Source: Typhlomys cinereus
Lineage: Eukaryota > Chordata > Mammalia > Rodentia > Platacanthomyidae
NCBI GenBank assembly: GCA_023101885.1
Contig: JALPQD010000401.1
Coordinates: forward strand, 124,001-188,000
Length of the DNA stretch: 64,000 nt
Direction: 5' to 3'
Positions 23,003 to 33,830 of the stretch are shown one piece after another. The notes under the pieces are model-generated. The model worked only from the letters and a program-made list of their open reading frames with translations, had not been told where the DNA came from and did no database searches. How positions within the stretch are numbered: position 1 is the first letter of the stretch; each line of letters begins with the position of its first letter. The position numbers and the translations under genes are program-made.

Positions 23003-26000
23003 CTTTATCTTTCTCCCTAAATGAATAAAATATTTAAAAACCAAAATTAGACAACTAGACACACATCCATAAGCATTTCTTAGAAAAAAATCTTTGAAGA
23101 TGTTTTTCAGTAAGAGTCTAAGAAGACAAAGCAACTCGCTTTTCTTATTAATTACACAAGAATAAGACTGCACAAACCTGTCTCATGCGCAGCAGTAGAA
23201 CCTGTGAGCAGGCAGAATAATACTTGCTGAGACAGAAGACCAACCCAGGGATACTATAGGCAGAGAACATATCACAGAGAAGGAAGATTTCCTTTCTCAT
23301 CCTTGCCACAAAAGACTAGCCCAGCAGATAAGACACACAGTGGACTGTTTATGTGCCGTGGAATTTTATTTAAGGAAATGAGAATGCAAGAAACATAAAT
23401 GCGTGTGCTGTAGGCTTATCCTTAATGAAGAGATACATAGTGATGGAGAAGATAGACAGATGCAACAAATTCTAATGGTCACAGAGGGATGAAAAAGAGA
23501 AAACTCTACTTCCTGAAGGTTTGACAATTTGAGTTTATAAAACAATTGACTAATCCAGAGATCATCAGAAGAAAAACCACAGGAATGAATTAGCACATGA
23601 TCACATGTGAGGCACATGAAGTAGGAAGCTACGAGAAGAGAGATCACTGAAGCTTTCGGGCTTCTAAAAGAAGTGTACCGTGTGCCCTTGGGGCTTGGAG
23701 CTGGTATCCTTGGAAAAGGATGCTGTGTGGAGAAAGCGATGGGGAGGGAATGCACAGGGAAGGCAGGTGGACTTGCTCTGTTATTAGAATCTCTCAGGTA
23801 ACAGCCCTTCCAACAATAGATGGGGGAACACACAATGTATGTCTTCTTTTCTGGAAAATAGTTCCTGTGGTCGAAGCCTATCTGAGTTTCTGGCTCAAGT
23901 GTCAAGCTTTGGGTTTCCCATTGCTGTGGCTGATCACGTCCATTTCATGAGACATGAGGAAGGGATCCAGGATGATTCCATTTCTTCTGGACGGATAGCT
24001 AGACAGGGGCTCTGAGAGAACCCCTCTGAGAGAACCTCTTTTTTGTGCTTCTGGAAGGTAGCAAGGCCCATTTTCTTGGATCCTTCACTCAGTTCAGCTC
24101 TGGTATAGGAAGAAGAGCTCTCCAGTTGGCCTTGGTTTGGGGGCATGGCAGGAAGAAGTCAGAGTAACCTTCCCAGGTTTTATGGCCTGCTTTGAAGGAC
24201 AGGGGTAGGGGAAAGGTGAGGCTCACCAGAGGTGTAGGGTAACAGCCCAGACTGCAGAAGTCCCAAAGGACTCAGCTTGGCCAGCCTTTCCAAAACAGCA
24301 ACTAAAGAAATAAGTAATGGGGGAAAGGAGATAAAAGACATTTAACCCAAGTATACATTGAGAAGAGGAATGGATAAAGGACTCTGGTGGCCCCCAAGTT
24401 AGCATATTGACAGGATTACCTCTAAACAGAGGAAGAAATGGGACAGGGAACCAAGAGGTATGCATAATTAAGTCATCCTAGTCTAGCTATGGTTTGGTTG
24501 ATTATTGTTTCGATTTTCATTTGTTTGTGGTCCAAAGAAGTCCTTATTGCTTGAGGGGTGGGCAAGCTGGTTCTCAAGAGATGGCAATTTCTGCTCCATG
24601 GTACAACCTAGTCATCGTGGGTACCTGCTCTCATCAGGTGGAGGGTCTCCGCTCCGAGGTTTTAATGCTCTCAGATTCCAAAGTAACTAGAGGTTTAGGA
24701 TGGTGATTGTGTTACTAGGATCTCACCCAGATCCTTGTGAGCTCCATCAAAAGAGTTCAGATGAAACATGCAAAAAATACAATGTAAATGACAGAGCTTG
24801 TTACAGAAACTCTAAGGCCCCGTCAAGGATGGGAGCGGAACACGGTCAGAGAGGTCATGGAGAAAGCAATGGCTCTCGTGGGGTGGGAGAGACCATGGTG
24901 CCTACCTACAAGTTTAGGCAGCTTTCATGCTGTTTCCTACAATTCCTTGACTAGACAGCTTTCCTGAGAGTCATCTTCCTGGTGAGGTGCTTGACAAGTC
25001 CATTCGAATGGACTCGGAAGGGAGGACACAATGTATGTCTTCTTTCCTGGAAAGCCTCCGGATAGACAGTCATTGCATGATCTCCTTGGCAGTTCAGAAA
25101 GTCATATCTCCACCCAAGGATGGAGATGCAATTCAGACTCCATTCTTTTCCCTAGTAATCAAAGTCCTGCAGCTTGTGGTCCTGCTTTTATAAGATGTGG
25201 ACTATAAAGGAGGGAGTCCATCCTTTATGACCTTTAAAGTTGGTTCTTACCTAGCCTAGGAGCCGCAGGGTCTGTGGACATCATAAAAAGCTGATGGTAA
25301 GGTACCTTCAGCCTTGAGGGGCAGCGAGGTAGGTGGAGCAACACTAGTTTCTAAAGCAACATTCTTGAGTGATTAACATGCCTGTATGCAGAGGTGAGCA
25401 GGTGCCACAGTGAGAGACAGGCACAATAAAGGCAGAGATGTCAGGCTTTCATTCTGCTTTTAGTGACCTTAGAGTCAATGCCTATTTAGCAAACAAAACA
25501 CAGTTTGTAAGTGCCGATCATAACCTTTCAGTTTTCACTGTTTCTTGAAATTGCCTAAGTATCATGTTCCCAGGGTTGGGGCAGCATGTTGTGTAACCCA
25601 TCGAGATCATTCTTCTTAGCCAGGAACAACAGCTCCTCCCAGCTCTCGAAAGGGTAAAAGCTGCAGGAGCACCATAGCTGAAGGGTAACTTGGACCCACC
25701 TAGCAAGACCCCATTCATCTCTCAGAGAGAATGATACACATTTGAGAGCACGAAGGACCAGAGACTGCATCATCGGTGTGCACCACAGCATTCAAGGAGG
25801 AACACCACAGAGCTGAACCACAACCTGGAAGAGAAGACGCCACGCGAGGAAATCCCAAATGAATGCACAGCACCTGCAAGTCTCCAAGGAGTTCCAGGAG
25901 GAGGAAGATCCGCAAGAGACTGCAAGTGAAAGTGCTCATCAGTCTCCGCAAGATCCAGTAGTTATGAGAAAGTGGGAGGGAAGGCAAAAGTGCCCCCAAA

Positions 26001-26240
26001 TCCCATCTTCTCTGAGAGGGAAGGAGGGGGAAACCTTCCTTCGAGAAACAGAGGCTTCTCAGAGGGAAATAATTGCTATCTCGCATTCATATAACAATGA
26101 AAAACATGTATTTGAATATGAATGTCAGGAAAGGGAAGGTGATCATTAGGGGAATGAAAGGCACAATAGACTTACCTAATTAGTAGGGGGGAAAGGAACT
26201 GAATAGCAATCTGCCCAAATTAGCAAAAACAGCTCCCAGG
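23000..26240. other. Unrecognised 3.2-kb block
   Basis: No known repeat or gene is recognised. A 27-mer (cacaatgtatgtcttctttt and 7 more bases) occurs at 23831-23857 and, with one mismatch, at 25027-25053. Open frames (540 nt on the minus strand at 23366-23905; 291 nt on + at 25859-26149) match nothing I know and could arise by chance. Confidence 0.4.
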
Positions 26241-26485
26241 AAAAGGAGGAAACCAGGAAAATCATGAATAACCATAAATCAAGATGGAGGGAATCGCATC
26301 TATAGTATATGTTGTATGAAGTGCAAGTGTTCATAAGAGTCATTGGTGTTTAAAAGGAACACACTTGACATGGTTTCAAAGAATTGAGAATAAAAAGATG
26401 CCAAGCCAAAAGAAAGTAGGCATGGCTTTATTAATAGTGGCAAAGGCAGAATTTATCATTAAACACTCTTAATAAGTAAGGCTGG
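26241..26485 (+). mobile_element. Ancient L1, ORF2 5' fragment
   Basis: The pattern aaaagatgccaagccaaaag, then taggcatggctttattaata, resembles the degraded endonuclease-coding part of L1 ORF2. It is the first piece of an L1 continued downstream. Confidence 0.4.
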
Positions 26486-26568
26486 GGGTGTTGCTCAGTG
26501 GTAGAACACTCAGCAGGTTGTTGTATGAGGCTCTGGGTATCAAACCCAGCAACACAACAAAAGATGTA
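26485..26568 (+). mobile_element. ID element
   Basis: ctgggggtgttgctcagtgg, tagaacactcagcagg and tgggtatcaaacccagcaac. Confidence 0.85.
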
Positions 26569-26574
26569 CTTGGT

Positions 26575-27200
26575 AGAAGATGAACGCTCTTAACCATATG
26601 CATTAAATCATGTGGTAGTTAAAGATATAAAGTAAACAAATGGTATTAGAAGAAAAGAGATCATTACATCCCATTTATAATAGGATATTTTAATTTTACC
26701 ATTCACAAAATCGGTTAGATCTAAAACATAAAGTTAAGAGTATAGATGGTGTGTGCTGTTTCATACCTGGAATCCCAGCTTTAGAAGCTGATCCAGGAAG
26801 ACTGTATGAGATAAAGAGGGAGAGAGAGAGAGAGAGAAAGGGAAGAAAGGAGGAAGGGAGGGAAGAAGGGTGGGAGGGAGGAAGGAAGATAAAAGAAGGA
26901 GCAATTATACAATAATAAAGTATTTTAGCTATAAAATTTATACATACAGTTAATTATGTCAGAAATGATAGAATTATTCATATTATTCATATTATTATAA
27001 AATATTTCAGAAATCAGTCTTGTATTTGAGCACAACCTGCAAAAAATATTTGATTATAAAATAAAAAATATTTGATTATAAAATTAAAAATAAGTAGCAG
27101 AACAGATAACAAAAGTAGTCAGAACAAAAACCAAAGAAAAGGATGAAGATAAAAATGAATAATAAAGCAAACAAAGAGCCAATTCATTTTAAAAGACTAA
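26575..27200 (+). mobile_element. Ancient L1 ORF2 fragments with a B1 remnant and GA repeat between
   Basis: 26575-26745 and 26990-27200 look like successive degraded ORF2 segments (the latter with aataaagcaaacaaagagcc). 26750-26820 is a B1 remnant (tggaatcccagctttagaag) followed by a GA/GGAA tract to 26890. Confidence 0.4.
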
Positions 27201-27204
27201 GGTC

Positions 27205-27555
27205 TGGACTGGGCGATGCTCAGTGGATGGGAAGAGCTGGACTTTGGACCCTCCGGACCCTCAGAAGAGCTGGTCAGGAGTGGTGGCCGCCTGCAGCCCT
27301 AGCACTTGGGAGTCAAGAACAAGGAATCGCCAGGGCAAGCTGGTTAGGTGACCTAGCCACCTGGTGAGTTCTGGATTCAGTTGAGAAACGCTGTTTTAAT
27401 AATCAAAGGGGAGAGCAATCATTGAAAGCAATTGGTGTCAACATGGGACCTCCACAGGTACCTACTTCTGCACACACTCATGTGTCCTCTGCATGTGTGC
27501 ACATTCAAACATGAATACACATATGCATGTACCCCATGTGCACAAGCACACGGAA
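27205..27555 (+). mobile_element. B3-type SINE
   Basis: gatgctcagtggatgg, ggagtggtggccgcctgcag and gggacctccacaggtaccta, with a CA/TG-rich end. Confidence 0.55.
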
Positions 27556-27569
27556 GAAAACAAAGAAGA

Positions 27570-27704
27570 CTGGCTGCGCATAATTTCATAGGCCTGTAAT
27601 TCCAGCTGCTTGAGAGCTAATCAGAAATTCAAGACTTATCTGGTTAACTAGGTGAAATCCTACCCTGTTTCAAAGAAATTATGTATATATAATATATATA
27701 TATG

Positions 27705-27747
<43 letters not shown>

Positions 27748-27840
27748 TAAGGATAGAGCTCAGTGGTATAAGTACTTGCCTAACATGTATAGTGTCCAGG
27801 TTCAATCCCCTTAGCCTACCAAATAAATAAATTAATTTAA
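27570..27840 (+). mobile_element. B1 plus ID pair separated by (AT)n
   Basis: B1-like ggcctgtaattccagctgct, then an AT repeat (27687-27742), then ID gctaaggatagagctcagtg and tccaggttcaatccccttag. It could be a composite B1-ID SINE or two insertions. Confidence 0.6.
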
Positions 27841-27849
27841 TTAAATTAA

Positions 27850-29400
27850 AAGAAGAGACGAGTAAAAACAAAAAAAGGCCCTGTGATCTCAGTTAAGGAA
27901 TTATAGTAGAAAACCACGAAAGAGGTGCTAAAAAGAGGGTAAGAACTAAATGGAACTATTTATTCTGAGCAATGAATTTGAAAAATCAAGAAGAATTATG
28001 TCTCAGAAGATGATTAGTCCAAATGCTTTTCAGAACATGGAGAAAAACTTTCCAAAACAATTATCTCAGAAAAAAATCAAGCCCAGTGTTCAAAAAGCCA
28101 TTCAACTCTTCCAAATAATGGCATCAACATTTATATTATGAATTTGACATGACCTTGATACAGAACTTGATTAAAATAGTTCAAAAGAGAAACTGCCCAG
28201 ATTGAAATTGTTTCTCCATGTGAGTGTAAAAACTCTCAGTCACTCTCTTCATGTGTGAAGAGATCAATATATTAAAGAAGAAATATGTTAGACCAAATTA
28301 ATAATCAGATGGTTACTAATCCTTGCTGATAATATGAGGATTTCTTAATATTAGAAAAATCTATTAACATAATTAGGTTATTCAAATTTAAAACATGATC
28401 TTAAAGATAAATAAGGAAAATGTTTTAGATTCATGAACCCTTCTTTATTAAATTTTTACTGTGTGGTCCAGGCTGGCCTTGAACTCAAAATCCTCCTGCC
28501 TCAAACCTTGAAACTTTGGAATTATAGGCATCTGCTGCCATGTCTGGCATTTTGTTTCACTTATCTGTGAATTGTGAGTGTGCATAAAAGTATGCTACCT
28601 GCTTAAAATAATACCTTATGCATGTTACACAGCAAGTATTAAGCAAACATAATTCCTAAGTAGTAATTACCTAAATTTGGAATCACAATGACAAAAAACA
28701 CTATAAAATTCTTTGGAATAAATAATATGGAACCTAATATGAAGGAATTTATTAAAAAATACTGAAAAACAAAATAAGATCTGAATGAATGGAATGATGG
28801 TCTGTGTTTTTGAATGAGAAAGCTACTGTCATGAATATACCAGTTGGCCCAAAATGATTGCTGTGGAAGTCAAAACTGTCACATATCCCAGTGAGTCAGT
28901 GTGACTTTTAATTTGAATAGGTGATCTGAAAATTCACATGGAAGAATAAATGTCTAAAAATAGCTCCCCCCCCAAAAAAAGTGCCTTAAAATTAATAACT
29001 GAAGGTCAAGGATCGTTTTATACTGTATAAAATATTATGAATTCCTATCATCATTTCTGTATATCATTGGTAGAAATACTAGCAAGTAGATTACCATACT
29101 AGAGTAAAATTTTAGAAAAAAATACCATGGTATATAGGGAAACTTAACATAAGACCACAAAAAATTTAATTCAGAGGGATTTGATAAATGGTGCTGGCAC
29201 AACTGGCTATCCATCTGGAAGAATGTAAAATTGGACCCATATCTCTTCGCATATTCAAAAATAAATTAAGATGGATTAAAGACAAATGTAAAAAAAAAAA
29301 TGAAGCAGTAAGACTTCTAGAAGTTAATTTGGGAGTCTGGGTAACGCAGGAATGGTTTGTGCCATGGGGAGCAGAAAGACCCAAACACAGCCGCAAAGAC
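27850..29400 (+). mobile_element. Ancient L1 ORF2 (reverse-transcriptase to C-terminal part), decayed
   Basis: The order of landmarks follows L1 ORF2: ggaatgatgg...gagaaagctactg (28800), then ttgataaatggtgctggcac (29180), atcttcgcatattcaaaaat...aagatggattaaagacaaatgt (29260-29290). Frames are broken throughout. It is interrupted by a B1 on the minus strand (28458-28550). Confidence 0.65.
28458..28550 (-). mobile_element. B1 SINE
   Basis: gtgtggtccaggctggcctt, gaactcaaaatcctcctgcc. Confidence 0.85.
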
Positions 29401-31029
29401 ACCTAAAGGAATTATTTTCTCACAAATAATTCCAAAGGCAGACGGTCCAGAGATCAAAGCTGCCGTTCGGAACCCAGCTTCCTTCTGTCGCTTCTGCTCC
29501 ACCATCCTGAGCATGTGGCTCTGGTCCCATGGATCCCCGGGGAGTTTCTGCACGTGCGCACTCCTGTGGGAGTAAGAATGAACGCACAGGCGAGAGGCCT
29601 CCTCTGCACACGCAACTGTGTCCTTTTGCTCCCCCCAGGAAGCTTCTTTCTGTAAGGCCCCCCACCCCCACCCCCACCCCCACACATTAAAACAAAAACA
29701 AAAACAAAAACACGTCCTTTATGACCATTCTCAGCTGCACCAGACAGGGAGCACGAACTGTTTTTCTGTTTTTTTCTCCATACTCCTCATCAAAAGGTGA
29801 ATCCACATAACCCACTCCCAAGACTACACGTGTGTTCCCCAACAGTAGATGAGGAACTCAGCAGGAAAGATAGGCTTAATTTTCATTTGACACTTTTATC
29901 GTGTCAATTAAAATCCCCCCCAACAAAACTGTTCTTTTAGGAAATGTACTTCATATACATGGGACAAAGATAAGGGTCCTATAAATATTAACTTTGAAGA
30001 TGAAAAACGGGAAGTGACATGAATAGACAAGTCGTCAAAGGGGAATGCAAATGGTCAGAAAACATGAAAAGGGAAATTAGTTCTCCTCTAATTCTAGGAC
30101 AGAGAGTAGTTAATTTAAACTGCCCATCACCTTCTCATCTCCTTAGCTTCACTGCCCTTCATTGTCCTTTGCTGACCATTCACGAAATCCAGGGCTCTCT
30201 GGTGATTTTCTCCATAGACAAGAGAAATGCAGTCAAGCAAGCAGAAGATTCTCCTGTAGGTAACACGTTCATGGCTGGGGTTAGGAACTCATGTTTGCAA
30301 AGAGACAACCTCAGCTCCAGATCACTAAGGATCATGTTCTTTAGATGCGCACAGTGGCCTGCGTGTTCCCTTCTGGCAAACTCCTTGTCCACAGGAGAAG
30401 CTACCCTAATCCTCACCCACTTCTCCACACAGCATATTCCTAAAGTGCAGACTTTCTGTACTTTCGGTAAGTTTGTGCTTAGGAAGAAGTCAGAAGAAAC
30501 ATCGACAAAGAGAATCAACTCAGGGACAGCTTCTTGGAAGCATTATTGAGGAACGCTTATGAAAGTATGGGAAAGACATGCAACCAAAAAAATTATCTGA
30601 TGGAATTAATGACAATGGCAAAATAGGAGAGAAGAACAGCAAACTTTTAACATGTTACAGTTGGAGTACGAATCTATGAGGGAAATATTTTAATTTAAAA
30701 TTACCAAAGGCCAAAAGCAGAAAATCAACCCTTCTTTGGAAGCCCAGCAGGTTGGTTATATATACACCGGGAGTTAGAGAAGAAAATTACCTTTCTAGAG
30801 ATTCAGATTGAGCAGTGTCTTACGCTGTAGCACAGACTGCATTAAATTCACTATGTAGCCAGGCTCGTTTCCAACTCACAGCAGCCTTCTAGCTCAACCT
30901 CCCAAGTATATCTCATAGACCCGCACACCTAGATCCTGTTTAACTTAGTGGTTTTAACTTAGCGTGAAGATGGACTATAAGGCAAAGTCATTGGTACTGA
31001 AAGAAATCTCAACCCTTCATACGGTTTTT
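29401..31029. other. Non-coding insertion between L1 pieces
   Basis: Contains (CCCCCA)n and (AAAAC)n runs at 29660-29712 and a B1 on the minus strand (30810-30938: tatgtagccaggctcgtttc). A 176-codon ORF at 30019-30549 is unrecognised and of a length expected by chance. Confidence 0.45.
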
Positions 31030-31800
31030 ACTTTTACTGTATTTTGTTATCTTTGTCAGTTTCATACATGAACACAATGAGTTTAAGTCACCCTACATTA
31101 CATGACCCCATCTCCCTCCCATTGAAATCCTTCTTCCCATCCACTTTGTTTCCTACCTCCATATCTTTTGTTGTATGTGTGGCTCAAGGAGTTTCGTCAT
31201 TGGCATGTAACTCAACACTTGCTGGAAGATGGGCGACATGTCACTGGCTATACCTCTGAAGAAAGTAGCTCCCCTTCTAACAGCCAGCAGGAACTCTTAA
31301 TGCTTTCTCCAGGGGGGGAGGGGTGTACCATGGTGAAGTGTTGCTGATCTTGCGGAGGTTAGCGTAGCTGCAGTGAGTTCATGGCAGAAGGGCCCTGTCA
31401 TATCCAGAAGATGCTATCTGGGGCTCTTCTTTCACACCCTCTGGCTTTTGCATTCTTATGGCAATGTTACCTGAGCCATGGTGTATGTGGCAGGCTAGAG
31501 GGTTATAGAGATTGATATAGACATTCTATTTAGCACCCCATAACTGCTTATTCTCTGCACTATGGACAATTGTGATTCTCTGTATTAAATGTGTTCCATT
31601 ACAAGACATCATCTTGAGGTGGCTAAGCACTGCACTATTAAGTATTTAGAAGGCAAGTTGATGTCAATCACAGGTACTTTCTCTTCCAGGTTTTTGACCT
31701 CCGCATCTACACAGTTCTGAGCCTGGTTTGCAGTACCAGGGAGATTCATGTTTCCATCCTCAGCCATTTTTGTCTATTTCTTTCTCTTTGGACTCTTGCT
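31030..31800 (-). mobile_element. Rodent L1 (Lx-type) 3' region, antisense
   Basis: gtagctgcagtgagttcatg, ccctgtcatatccagaagat, caccctctggcttttgcatt and gcttattctctgcactatgg are a known antisense pattern of old rodent L1 3' ends. Confidence 0.65.
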
Positions 31801-32039
31801 GGTTCGTTCTTGGCCTTGTCTTGATGTTTCATCCTGCTGCTTCCTTCCTGTGTCTGCACAGATGATGTAGCTGGAAGAGCTTTGCCTTCCTCATTGTCCA
31901 TCTTACAGGGTGAGAGAAGTGACTTAGGCTTATTACAGCCCTCACACCTCAGCAGCCACTGAGAGCTAGACCCAAGTGTGGTGCTTCTGATCCGTTTCTA
32001 GTCTACTCTTTAATCTTTCTAAGTTCTACTGCAAATGTG

Positions 32040-32340
32040 GATTACAAAGCTAAACATGTTCTGAAATATCTTCGCGCAGACAAACTCAGGTTATAAAATG
32101 GCTAAATATGAAAGAACACTCAGTAAATTAGACTTCATCAAAATTAAACAGTTCTTCTTATAGACAGTGCCTCTCAGCAAATGAAAGGCAAACCACAGTC
32201 TATGAAAAAAAAAATCTATCTTTGAGTCTATTTTGTTTAACAAATGACCTGTATATAGAATATCTAAAGAGCTCCTACAAATAATTTACAGGATAAATAA
32301 CAGTGGCCAAAAAACTTCTAGGAAAAGTATTATATTAAAG
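32040..32340 (+). mobile_element. Ancient L1 ORF2 fragment (continuation)
   Basis: aaattagacttcatcaaaat taaacagttcttctta, then tatctaaagagctcctacaa, corresponds to the next part of ORF2 after 29400. Confidence 0.6.
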
Positions 32341-32344
32341 ATGC

Positions 32345-32428
32345 ACAGATGAAATGACTCAGTAGATAAAAATACATGGGCACAACTCATTATCCTCTAA
32401 CCTCCACTCTCATGGCCTCTCTCATGGC

Positions 32429-32462
<34 letters not shown>

Positions 32463-32515
32463 CCCCTTACCTTCTCCCTTTCCCTCCCTCTTTTTCTCTA
32501 TCTCCTAAATAAATA
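32345..32515 (+). mobile_element. Degraded B3-type SINE with (CT)n
   Basis: gatgaaatgactcagtagat, tctaacctccactctcatgg, CT run at 32428-32456, aaataaatagataaatac end. Confidence 0.55.
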
Positions 32516-32639
32516 GATAAATACATAAGTTTTAATGCACACAAGAAAAAGTGCTCAACATCTCTACCCATTAAAGACTTGAAATTTTTAACTACAAGAC
32601 ATTGCAATTTACTCACTAAATTTGTTCAAATTAAAAGGA

Positions 32640-32735
32640 CCTAGCCTGGCTGTAATAGTATATGTAATAGTATATCTCTGCACTTGAGAAGTGGAGGTGA
32701 AACATTCAAGGTCATCCTGGGCTTTGTAGATCCCA
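32640..32735 (+). mobile_element. B1 SINE remnant
   Basis: tctctgcacttgagaagtgg and tcaaggtcatcctgggcttt. Confidence 0.55.
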
Positions 32736-33018
32736 GGTGGAAAAGAAGAAAGAAAAGGAAGGAAAGAAGGAAGGGAAGGAGGGAGGGAGGGAAGGAGGGA
32801 GGGAGGGAAGGGAGGAGGAAGGGAAGGAAGGAAAGAGGGAGGGAGGGAAGGGAGGAGGGAGGGAGGTGGGAAGGGAGGGAAGGAGGGAAGGAAGGAGGGA
32901 GGGAAGGGAAGGAAGGAGTGAAGGGAAGGAGGGAAGGGAAATTGAAGGAGGGAGGGAGGGTGGGAGGGAGGGAGGGAGGGAGGGTGGGAGGAGAAAGAGA
33001 AGGAACAAGAAAGAGAGG
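32736..33018 (+). repeat. Polypurine tract (GGGA/GGAA), about 280 bp
   Basis: Nearly pure A/G. It lies between the B1 remnant and an L1 3' end. Confidence 0.95.
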
Positions 33019-33022
33019 GAGG

Positions 33023-33361
33023 CAAAGTCTAGCATGGACTAAATGCACTAGGATCTTTAGAAGCAAGGGATTAACAGTTACAATAGTGTTCCTATACTTA
33101 AGGGAAGCACAAGAAAGAGCTCTAGGCAATGCTACTGAGTCCTTACACCTCATCAGAGAGGAGGACCCAGAGGAAAGTTTGATATACACATTAAAGGATT
33201 CTTCAGAGATGGGGGGAGGCACTGGGAGAAAGGGAGGGGGGGGAAGGAAGGGGAAAAGGGGGGAGGGAGCAGGGAGATCCAGGGAGGGGTGGAGGGAGGG
33301 AGGGGACAGGGGTACCTATTACATTTGTATGAGCAGAAAAATAAATAAATTTAAAAAAAGG
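33023..33361 (+). mobile_element. 5'-truncated L1 3' end
   Basis: Same 3' sequence as 13756-14132 (aagcaagggattaacagtta; agtccttacacctcatcaga), G-rich tract at 33210-33310, ggggtacctattacatttgt and an A-rich tail. A likely 12-bp TSD aagagagggagg is at 33011-33022 and 33362-33373, weak because the target is itself purine-rich. Confidence 0.8.
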
Positions 33362-33424
33362 AAGAGAGGGAGGAAAGGAACAAAAGAAAAAAAAAAAAGG
33401 AAAGCTAGATCCATACCACCTGAT

Positions 33425-33830
33425 ATGGTGAGAATGAGAAACAAGGGAAGTCTCCTGTTTTGCTGGTGGTAGTGTGAAACATACAATGACACAACCACTC
33501 TGGAAACTTTTAGAAATAGCATCTCCCCCTTGATCCATGACTTCATCATCTCAGTTTTTACTCAGGGTCAATGAAAGCTTCTGTTCACTGCCACTCTGTT
33601 CATAATTGGTCCAAAGGAAAATCACCATGTTGGTTGGTGAGTGTGACAGATGTGTGATAATCATTCAGTGGGATGCAATGTGGAGATACCAAACAATGAG
33701 CAACTGACACAGTCTGGAAGAATCTCAGAAAAACTCCTCGAATCAAAAAGATCCAAAATGCACGCTGCTTGGTAGCATGACCATGGCATTTCAAGGACAG
33801 ACGGAACTCATCTGGGTACAGGGAGTAGAG
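33425..33830 (+). mobile_element. Ancient L1 3' fragment
   Basis: ctggtggtagtgtgaaacat, acaaccactctggaaac and cattcagtgggatgcaatgt match the end of L1 ORF2 in order. Confidence 0.6.

Noticed and set aside
23366..23905. 179-codon ORF on the minus strand
   Set aside because: No recognisable family or domain, no splice context. One such ORF is expected by chance in 64 kb read in six frames.
25859..26149. 96-codon hydrophilic ORF on +
   Set aside because: Considered as an L1 ORF1 or gene fragment. It has an in-frame stop 45 nt upstream, no matching landmark and no splice sites that fit.
30019..30549. 176-codon ORF on +
   Set aside because: Same reasoning: unrecognised, of chance length, in a repeat-rich intron.
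32684..33472. 262-codon ORF on +, and matching long ORFs on the minus strand
   Set aside because: It reads through polypurine repeat and an L1 3' end. The composition (R/E/G/K or S/P/F/L) is dictated by the repeat.
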